A DNA stretch of 64,000 nucleotides from Theristus sp. LFF4_11 (lineage: Eukaryota; Nematoda; Chromadorea; Monhysterida; Xyalidae), in assembly GCA_030248135.1 (NCBI GenBank), contig JASANC010000136.1, positions 1-64,000 of the forward strand. The letters run 5' to 3'. Below the pieces are notes generated by a model, which was not told the DNA's origin, searched no databases, and was given only the letters and a program-made list of their open reading frames with translations. Position 1 is the stretch's first letter. Each line of letters begins with the position of its first letter. Made by a program: the position numbers and the translations under genes. Below are positions 56,631 to 64,000 of the stretch, one piece after another.

Positions 56631-57855
56631 ATGTATTTTAAAGGAACTGAGCCGATGGACGCAAACGCCGGTGATCGGGGCGACTTTGTTTGTCCACAAT
56701 GTCGACAGCATTTCACACTTGAGCAGAACATGCGTCGGCATCTCCGTCGTTTCCATGAAATCGTGTTGGACAGAGTTGCTGCCGACCAACAAAACGAAAC
56801 GCAATGTCCCCACTGCAACAAACGATTTTCGAAACCATACAACCTGCGAGTGCATCTGAACAACAACGTCTGCAACACAACAAAAACAAAGAAAAATCGG
56901 AAATCGCGTCGGCAACAAACGAACGACGACAACAACAACAATAATCCAAGCACCAGCAGCAGTGGCAATAACAATCACATTAGCAGCGACAGCGTCAACG
57001 ATCGTCCTGAAAATAATCAGGTTTGTCGCGTCTGTAGCGCAGGTGTAGGGCTTTCGTCTACCGTTCTGTAGGTGGAAAGTTCGAACCCCAGACAAGACAA
57101 TGGAGAAACTAAACCAACAGGATCTAATGGTCTACTCCCTTAAGAGCCTAGGGTAAATTAGGCTCGGGGCAGTATTGCCCGTTTTCGCCGGAGTTTGGTA
57201 CCTTATGGTTTCCGGAACCGGTGCACGAACAAATAAGTAAATATAAAAATATAACACACAAACCAGTCAGTGTTTTTTTTATTTTTTTTTGAGAAGCACC
57301 CCACGCTTGCTCTGCTGTTGAACAGGCGGAAAACATTCGTGCAATTCTGTTAATTTAAATTTCAACACGAGAAGCGAGCGTGATAGTGACTTAAAATTTT
57401 TGAGCGGACAAACACTCTGAACAATCACATCACCACAGGAATCAAACGACGACTACGGCAACGGCGACATCAGTGACGGCATTGGCGACATCAGTGACGG
57501 CATTAGCGACATCAGTGACGGCAATGGCGACATCAGTGACGGCATTAGCGACATCAGTGACGGCAATGGCGACATCAGTGACGGCAATGGCGACATCAGT
57601 GACGGCAATGGCGACATCAGTGACGGCAATGGCGACATCAGTGACGGCATTAGCGACATCAGTGACGGCATTAGCGACATCAGTGACGGTTACGGCGACA
57701 TCAGTGACGGCTACGGCAACATCAGTGACGCCAGCGAACACACTGAAATAGAAAATCGGGTACATTTGATTTATGTTTTAAGCGCCTCCACGGTGTGGAG
57801 TCACAAATTGCAAGGTGGCACTAAACTGTCGAAAAGTTTTTCACATATGCAATAA
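56631..57855 (+). CDS. Small C2H2/C2HC zinc-finger protein with a DISDG repeat tail
   Basis: There are two exons, 56631-57020 and 57439-57855, joined in phase 0, giving about 268 aa. Residues 21-42 form a C2H2 finger (C-x2-C-x12-H-x4-H). Residues 59-81 form a second finger of C2HC type (C59, C62, H75, C81). A KKNRKSRRQ basic stretch and an Asn/Ser-rich linker follow. The second exon has no ATG in its frame: it encodes about 13 hexapeptides of the form GDISDG, then a short tail and stop. Zinc fingers plus a basic patch suggest a nucleic-acid-binding nuclear protein, but I do not recognise the family. The first exon may instead start at a splice acceptor near 56625. The exact 3' end is uncertain because another donor could lie near 57760. 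Confidence 0.65.
57027..57262 (+). repeat. tRNA-derived SINE (S2) in the zinc-finger gene intron
   Basis: The head has A-box-like TAGCGCAGGTG and B-box-like AGTTCGAACCC. The tail shares GCCGGAGTTTGGTACCTTA and GGTTTCCGGAACCGGTGCA with the SINE at 42936, then becomes A-rich (AAATAAGTAAATATAAAAA). The head differs from that of S1 while the tail is shared, as in SINE families built on different tRNAs. Confidence 0.7.
57463..57735 (+). repeat. 18-bp coding tandem repeat
   Basis: About 13 copies of an 18-bp unit, GGCGACATCAGTGACGGC with ATT, AAT or TAC variants at the joining codon, encode G-D-I-S-D-G. The unit length keeps the frame, and differences between units are mostly in one codon (Ile, Asn or Tyr). 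The opposite strand and the other forward frame are also open, but only because of the repeat. Confidence 0.85.
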
Positions 57856-59001
57856 GCAAGAAGAATAGAAACGTGTAACTGACAAAGCACAACATGAAAT
57901 CTAATCATACACACAAAAAAACATAGCGGCATGCCACGTGGTGCAGCCACTGTGATATGTGTCTGTCACATCATCACGGCACATAACACAAATGACGGAT
58001 ACAAAGTTTTTCATCACTTTGCAGCCGTTCATCAATATGACTGTGAAGTGAAGAAGACCACTTCAGCGCTCAGCAAAAAAAACAGATTGGATTTGCGCGC
58101 ATCACTTGCACTGCGTACGGCACGGCCTGGCCTGTCGCTGGCCGTTCTCGGTTGGAGGCTGTGACAACCGGCGGTGACATTTGACACTCGTTGTCCGATC
58201 ACTCGCTATGACACTAAGTATTGTTCGTGTAACAAATAAAAAAGTTTAAAGAAACTTTGTGTGCGGGATAACAGTGTTCAAATTGAACTTCCCAAGTAAA
58301 AGCAACTGCAATCGAACTGTTAGATAACAGACAACCAATCTGCTGTCTAATTGTAGTTTGCATTTGAATTGAACTGACTGCTTGGTCCAACCAGGTCAAT
58401 GCAACCAATAACCAATCAGCAGACCAGATTCAGATGCTAAAACGCACAAACCTCATGTGTTTTACGTTTTACAAGCCAACCGCGTTGAATGTTGTCAAAC
58501 GAAAGAACGCACACGTATCCAAGCAAGATCGTTTCATTGCCGCTTCCCTCGACTCAAACTCAAGTTGTCTGCGTGCGCCGAACTCTTAGATGAGTCGCGT
58601 CAGCGTCGCCTCTCTTGCTCTTGTTCATAATCATCATTGAAACGTCGTTGCTAGCGCGATTGCACTGCTGCTACTGCTGTTTTTGGGTTCACACGACCGC
58701 GTTTGCTCGTTTTATTGTCCGGGGTTGTCGCGATTGTTGAGTGCTTGCCTGAATAACGAATCACGTTGCGTCTAGACACTCTTGTGTTTTTGCTGTTTAC
58801 TCCATTAGTTTCAGTTCCTGTCGCATGAATAAAAAAGCAAAAAAACCATCACAAGAATTTTAAAAAACAAACAAACAACCGCGCGCCAAACGACGATGTG
58901 GTCACTGAGGACGATTTCGTCTCGATCGTTTGCTGCTGTTGTTGGTGTTCTTGTTGTTCGCTCTCATGTTGTTGTTCCCTGTTGTTCCTGCTGCTGTTGA
59001 C
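57856..59001. other. Intergenic region between convergent genes
   Basis: I found no exon. I searched the minus strand specifically for the SNARE motif and membrane anchor expected if the gene at 59002-61783 is a Golgi SNARE, and did not see them. An ACAAATAAAAAAG word at about 58231 could be a polyadenylation signal for the zinc-finger gene. Near 58320-58440 are CAACCAAT words from a decayed M1-type repeat. Confidence 0.5.
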
Positions 59002-61783
59002 GTTCGAGGTCCTGTTTGTGGCGTAATAGGAGACGATGCGTGAGTTCTGGCTCTGGCGGTGTACCGCACGGTCGAGCGGCACACGTCGACGACTGCTGCT
59101 GATCCAAGGAGACGTTCGCAGTCGTGAACTCGATTATCGCTTTATGCATGTCGTCGACGTCGCTCGTGGTGGCGGCGCGTGACTCTGCCAAGAGAATAAT
59201 GGTTTCTGTTGGTTGGTTCTGTCATGGTTGAACGGATGGTTGATTGATGGTTGAAATTCGCCATTTGATAAATTGTTTGAAAATTAAAAGTGTTTGCTTA
59301 TGTTATACGGTACCCATCTAGCCAAGTACCTGCGGTTTTGATTTGCCAATCAGCAAGGAGGGTGGACTTAATGAAACGCTGAAAATGTGAGCTTCCAATT
59401 TTCCACACTGCCACACATTTTTTGTGCTACGTTGGTTACCAAAAAATGCGAAGATTTGTCAAAAAGGTATCCCTCAACTCCGCAAAGCAATTTTACAATC
59501 CCTATTTTTCACGTTCTTTACTTCGCTCAGTCGGGGACTGCGAGGCAGATGACGACACCGTCTCATCAATTGAACCGACACCAATCGACTAACCAAATCG
59601 GTGTTTTCCAACGAATCAATAATGGCACCAGACGCATCTGAAAACAAATGCTTTTTTAGTATTTTTCCGCTTATGGGCCAAAGCTCCAAGTGACGTATGG
59701 GAAACGGCGGGCCTCAGTGGTCAAGTGGTTTAAGGCACTGCTCCGGAATGCGAGAAACGTGAGTTCGAATCTAACTCGAGGTTTTTACCATGATACCTGC
59801 ATGTCTTTTCAATGTTGTTGTTGTTGTTGGAGATTTCAGGCGATGTTTTTAGTCAGGGCTAACCCAGAAAACCGTACAGAACGCCGTCGAGTAGGGCACC
59901 CTTCCAGTTTGAGTTTTTTCTCTGTCATTAGGTGCCTATACACTCCTAGGCGGGGCTCAATCCCCGAACGCATAGACAGCAGTCTAACGCGCTACCACCA
60001 GGCCACGAGGGTGACACGAGAAAGTATTTCTCTTCAACTTTTTTGAACGCTGGTGAGATGGTGCACATAGAGTGTATCAATTATCTTCACGAAAAAGGTA
60101 CGCTTCCTGGCCGAAATACAGGGGAATTGCACACAATTTATCAGCGGGGGCGGGGCCACAGCAATCTAACGGAACCAGAAAAACTTTCGCAAACCCACTT
60201 TTCGCCAACTTACATCCAATAGTCACCGGCGAGCCCGACGGCGGTTGATCGGTGTGTTTCTGTCGACGTTGCTCCGCTCTCGGTTGAGTAATGCTTCGCG
60301 TTCGTTTGTGTTGCGGTGGCTTCAACGGTGTGCGCAGTGCGCCCTTGTACGGTTTCTGTCGCGCCTATAGCGCCCGTCGCTGTTGCTCCTCCGGCACGAG
60401 ACAGGACGCCGCCGCTTCGTAGACGTTCAGCTCGTGTTGCATCCGGCACGGATGTTGACATTGCCAGCTGCACTGCCGCTTCGTCAGGTGCCTGCTCGCC
60501 TGACGCCACCGACATTCTGCCCGTGTTGCCAACGTTGCCTCTCTCACTGCGTTGTGTCTCACTTCGTGCGTTCTCATTCGAGTCCGTTTGCGAAATTGAA
60601 CGTGGCTGCAGAGTGGACATCCAATTGAAACAGTTCTCTGCTGATTCAGGCTTACAGATTCAGAGATTTTGAGTACGGCTTAGGCTGGTTGATCGGGGCT
60701 ACATACTGACATGTGCAGCACTGATGGGTTGACCAGCTTGACGTGGCAAATTAGCGATTAGCAAGAATCGATGGTTCACAAGAAACAAGAAAGTAAATGA
60801 AAGTAAAAGACCACGAATAAGGTGATGGGCTGAACGAAAACATGTACATGAAAGTTACCTTAGACGAAGAAAATAACTCGACACCACAAAAAAGAGAACG
60901 CACTAAAACACGAATACGGGGTGACTTCTAACGCCAAGAAAGTAAAAAATCGCAATGAATGAATAAAACTCAATCAATGCCTCATTGGTTGATTAAAACT
61001 CAGTAACTGCGCTGATTGGTCGAATAATAACCTCAACGCACCTCCCCAACGTTGCCCTCCGACGCATCACAAAACAAATCCAGGAAACATCGTAGATTTT
61101 GCGCAACCGACTCGATTTCCTGTCCAGTTCAGTTCAGTTCAGTCTTATTCTGCAGTGCACGGCATAATACCAGAGAAGTGTAAGACACCATGAGTAGGCA
61201 AGCCAAATTCCAATTCAAACGTATTGAGAGACGCAGTAAGCGACGCTGCATCGGAATAAATGATACACGCTTGCCTCGGCGCGTTGTATGATCTGTAAAT
61301 GTGCAAAGTTTTATGACTTATTTTTTTAAACGTGTCCCACTGAATTGACGTCATGTGCGCAAAACATGCGCTTGTCGTTCGCAGCGTGCCAGACTTTCCG
61401 TTTAGCCGATTTCTTACCGTAAACAAATGGTGAATGTCGAATCAGTCACACCAAACTGACATTTTAGTGCCTGTACTTTGACAAACGGGCGTTTTTAAAG
61501 CAAATGACGTCATTTTAGTCCGGACACGTTTGAATAAATCCACAATACAATGATTGATCAAACACACGAAATTTTATTTCTTGATTGGCTTTTGCGCAAG
61601 AACTTTGTGCCATGTTCATTCACTTGAGCGCCGCCAATTACTCACCATTTCGCACGAGTTTCGGTGCGTCCACCGCAATACATCAATCGAATCCTTCAAC
61701 CGTCCCTCGATCCGTCCGTCGAATTCTTCCATTGACGCCCTCGCAAACGTGATCAGCGCCCGCAGATGCTGTTCGTTGTTTAG
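59002..61783 (-). CDS. Partial minus-strand gene, possibly Golgi SNARE-like (tentative)
   Basis: Three exons on the minus strand join in consistent phase: about 61783-61646, 60605-60227 and 59184-59002. The first encodes LRALITFARASMEEFDGRIE and a Ser/Trp-containing continuation. The second is a 126-residue Ser/Thr/Ala/Glu-rich linker. The third contains DVDDMHKAIIEFTTANVSLD and ELTHRLLLRHKQDL. The first and third recall in outline the N-terminal helices of GOSR1/GS28 (a Golgi vesicle-transport SNARE), in particular the helix ending in L-x-R-H-x-x-x-L. That protein's linker is much shorter, and its C-terminal SNARE motif and membrane anchor are not found here. The start codon is also not resolved. 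It could be an unrelated gene or a truncated one. Confidence 0.35.
59700..59980 (+). repeat. tRNA-like head and SINE-like body (S8)
   Basis: The A-box-like CAGTGGTCAAGTGG and B-box-like GAGTTCGAATC are spaced as in Ser/Leu-type tRNAs with a longer variable arm. The sequence then continues into a (TTG)n tract and a body with CGTACAGAACGCCGTCGAG. It lies on the opposite strand within an intron of the minus-strand gene. This is more likely a SINE than a tRNA gene, because the acceptor ends do not pair well. Confidence 0.5.
59945..60012 (-). repeat. Second tRNA-like segment, opposite orientation (S9)
   Basis: On the minus strand it reads CCTCGTGGCCTGGTGGTAGC with an A-box-like TGGCCTGGTGG and, 40 bases on, a strong T-arm-like hairpin CGGGG-ATTGAGC-CCCG. 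It faces the tRNA-like head at 59700, so the pair forms a head-to-head arrangement about 250 bp apart. Confidence 0.45.
61318..61545 (+). mobile_element. TIR element M4, copy 2 (complete)
   Basis: The left end AAACGTGTCCCAC followed by TGACGTCATG and the right end ATGACGTCATTTTAG then GGACACGTTT are inverted repeats. The interior matches 30985-31165. At about 220 bp it has no coding capacity. The flanking bases are AT-rich, and a TTA/TAA-type target duplication cannot be decided. Confidence 0.8.
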
Positions 61784-61987
61784 CGTTCTCCGACATCAGC
61801 TCGCTCTTATGAACGTTCACTTGACCGGCGGATGGTAGTTTCAATTGTCGGCTCTGTGCGCATTTTGGAAAACAGTCAATAATTGCGAAAGTTATGACTT
61901 ATTGAAGAAAAAACAAACTCTCACCGAATATCGACGAATTAAAACCATTGAAATGAAACCAATAACCAACCAAAAAAATCGCGCCTC

Positions 61988-63159
61988 ATGTCTGCACCGT
62001 TTGCAGCTGCTGTTTTGCCACGAAATCAACAAACAGTGGATATGTCATGTTCGGACCAGGCCAGCACGCCGCAGTCTACTCGACCAGCAGACATTCGACC
62101 TCTAGAAAAGTTCGCACAGAATTTACGAACACAAAAAAAACGTGAAAACGTGAGATGTCAGTAACACAAAATCTTGAGTTAACGAGTTAACGTAAGCGTT
62201 AATGTACACACATAAAAAATCGGAGGCTCAACATTGTTCATCAGAAATCGTTATTTTAAATATTATGGAATACCAGCCCTGCAAAAGTCGTGTACTGTAC
62301 GCGAATATAATCTAACTTCATCGTTCACAAAATTGAGTATTTTTCAATTGGCAGATACCGTTGCTGATCGGTCAGCCAAGCACGCAACGTCGGCATCGGG
62401 TTCTTTTTGCACGTGCCGAACGTGCTGGCACCGAAAACAGCTGGTATGAATTTACGCAAACCAACAACACTGACACGGCGGCCTACTATTCGTGTGTCCG
62501 CTGCCGAAAGGAAGCGACAGCGGACGAAACAAACAACGAGCCAGCAAGGGCGTACAACACCTGGCGACTGGCACACGGAGACAATCGATTGCAGCACTAC
62601 CAGTACGACATTGACCAGAACCATCATCCACGGTGCCAGCCACACACGTATCACGAAGTGCTGGCTCGAGGGGTCAAACTGGAGGTTCTGAGAAAAATTG
62701 AAAGAGGAGCAAACTACAGACACACACTAAACAAGGTAATGGGATTGTAATTTATATTAAAAATCAATAAAATGAAAAATTTTAAAAAAATCACAACTTA
62801 ATCAACCAAGAAACGTGCTACGACCAAGAAACTTCTAAGCCACGACTTACAGGTTCTCATTCGCTCGATTGAGCGCGAACGTGCACAGGGCCGCAACGCG
62901 TTTGGATTGAAGCGGCTTGTGCCTAACATCGGTGAACGAAGCGCGCAACAAACGGCCCGTCGCCATCGCCGTCACGCTGTGCCTGCCGTGGACGTGTTCA
63001 AACCCGAATCTGAATTGTCGAGAATCGAATGGAAGCAGATTAAGCGGCTTTGCACATTGTCCTATCGAAACGAACACGGACAGCGCGAGTGGTACGCGCA
63101 TGGCGAATCAGTTTACGTTCAAATTTATGGTTCCCTCAAAATACGCAGAAAATTGCCAG
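61988..63159 (+). CDS. Putative zinc-binding (FLYWCH/MULE-like) protein, 3'-incomplete
   Basis: Exons 61988-62149, 62355-62735 and 62853-63159 join in phase 0 and give 283 residues before a donor-like CAG/GTACCGG. The start is the first ATG of a frame too short to stand out alone. The middle exon shows WYEFTQ, then YYSCVRC, and about 60 residues later NHHPRCQP. A C-x2-C ... H-H-x2-C arrangement after an aromatic-rich strand recalls FLYWCH/WRKY-GCM1 zinc folds, common at the N-termini of MULE-type transposases and their domesticated relatives. A helical R/E-rich segment follows. The transposase-like domain, if any, would lie beyond the window. The family assignment is inference. The reading frame is intact as far as can be seen. 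Confidence 0.45.
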
Positions 63160-63236
63160 GTACCGGATCGACCGGTACCGGATCGACCGGTACCGGATTG
63201 ACCGTACCGGATCGACCGGTACCGGATCGACCGCAT
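63160..63236 (+). repeat. 15-bp tandem repeat (ACCGGATCGACCGGT)
   Basis: About five units of a 15-bp palindromic-like word rich in ACCGGT and GGTACC follow directly after the last recognised exon of the zinc-binding gene. It joins exactly to repeat H. It may be a satellite fragment, or the internal tandem region of a larger mobile unit that includes H. Confidence 0.8.
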
Positions 63237-63239
63237 GCC

Positions 63240-63478
63240 GGCATGCTCATGCTCATGATCCACTAGCGCGCCTGCACACGCTCCGGCCCCAATAAGAACT
63301 TGTTCAAAACGCAATTGTTCTGACATCTTCCTTCTTGAAAAGGCTTGGCTTAGGTTAGGAGGATTAGGTCAGGATTATGTTTCGCTTGGAATTAGGCTTT
63401 AGGATTAGGTTTTGGTTTAGGCTAGTTTAGGCAACGTCTGCCAACGTCAGTGGTTTGATTTAGTACGACAGGCCAACC
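63240..63478 (+). repeat. Repeat H, right copy
   Basis: It matches 1949-2170 in the same orientation, including CTAGCGCGCCTGCACACGCT, TTCTGACATCTTCCTTCTTG and the degenerate TTAGG block. In this copy the frame ends early after CTCCGGCCCC. It is followed by a piece of element C (ACAAGCTGCTTGTTTGGTC). Confidence 0.75.
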
Positions 63479-63540
63479 AATATTTTGTGCAAACAAGCTG
63501 CTTGTTTGGTCAGAAACAACAAAATCTATGCAGGGACGGT
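63479..63540 (+). mobile_element. Element C core fragment
   Basis: ATTTTGTGCAAACAAGCTGC and CAAAATCTATGCAGGGAC match the core of C copies at 20970 and 23035. Neither terminal is present. Confidence 0.6.
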
Positions 63541-63619
63541 GCGGGGTCAACTCCGGCCCACGCATTTCCGGCCCACGCATTAGCGTCCCGACATTTCCGG
63601 CCCACCCATTGCCGTCCCA

Positions 63620-64000
63620 CCTAGGGTTAGGGGCTTTGAAAAAAAAATTTTTTATTTTTTTTTTCGTTTTTTTTTAAATTTGGATTTTTTTTCAAACTTA
63701 AAAAAAAATTTGAAAAATTTTTCTTCTACTTTGCTCTGAAAATTCGATTTATGGCATAATTTTTTGAAAGTTCAAACCAAATTTTCTTCCCAACTTCTTT
63801 GTGTGCTTAGGTAAATGTCATTATTTGGTCATTTTGACCGACGTACTCCATGTTTTTCGATTTGGATGACTTCTAGAGTCAATTTTTAGCGTTGAAATGA
63901 CTTAACTGAATTGAAATATCGTTTCAGAAATCGTTTTCTTGCAACTTAGAACATGTTTTTCAGTCGGTAGGCCATGAGATGAACATGATATCTTGTTCAT
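63620..64000 (-). mobile_element. Element E, copy cut by the window edge
   Basis: It begins CTAGGGTTAGGGGCTTTGAA, then the A/T-run zone, TTTGCTCTGAAAATTCG, TTTGTGTGCTTAGGTA and the GACGTACTCCATGTTTTTCG block. It is the reverse complement of the right part of the complete E copy (23462-24526) and continues past the end of the window. Confidence 0.85.

Noticed and set aside
57442..57765. A minus-strand protein of Thr-Asp-Val-Ala repeats, and a plus-strand Ala-Thr-Ser-Val one
   Set aside because: Both are shadows of the 18-bp repeat. The frame set by the splice phase of the upstream zinc-finger exon is the GDISDG frame.

Overview
This is an intron-rich, repeat-rich eukaryotic nuclear window, almost certainly from an invertebrate animal. 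Three long genes with GT-AG introns, GC-rich coding exons and AT-rich introns can be assembled with consistent reading phase. Their products are animal-type: YTHDC1 (nuclear m6A reader), CCT3 (chaperonin subunit gamma) and EPG5 (autophagosome-lysosome tether). CpG is not depleted in the exons. A nematode or a related ecdysozoan is possible, but the sequence does not prove it. A FLYWCH-like zinc-binding protein at the right edge is only a weak hint.

Layout. 1-2.6 kb: intergenic, with repeat fragments. 2.6-11.7 kb (+): YTHDC1, 17 exons, about 721 aa, followed by degenerate tandem copies of its own last exon. 12.1-19.3 kb: gene desert with MITEs, a 12-bp minisatellite and simple repeats. 19.5-22.45 kb: an intergenic transposon stack. 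22.6-32.9 kb (+): CCT3, 14 exons, about 563 aa, with a second and deeper transposon stack filling intron 1. 34.2-56.1 kb (+): EPG5, 46 exons, about 2313 aa. 56.6-57.9 kb (+): a small two-finger zinc-finger gene with a hexapeptide repeat. 59.0-61.8 kb (-): three phase-compatible exons of a possible Golgi SNARE-like gene. 62.0-63.2 kb (+): the first three exons of a zinc-binding, mobile-element-like gene that runs off the window. The right edge carries repeats also seen at the left edge.

The genes are unrelated housekeeping genes (mRNA fate, cytosolic protein folding, autophagy) and show no sign of a shared pathway or operon. The striking content is the repeat landscape. Several terminal-inverted-repeat families whose interiors are packed with G or C runs are inserted inside one another. 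The order can be read because target-site duplications, mostly 8 bp, are still visible. There is also a TA-flanked MITE family (eight copies), a second MITE family, a tRNA-derived SINE family, and several smaller inverted-repeat families, most of them inside introns.
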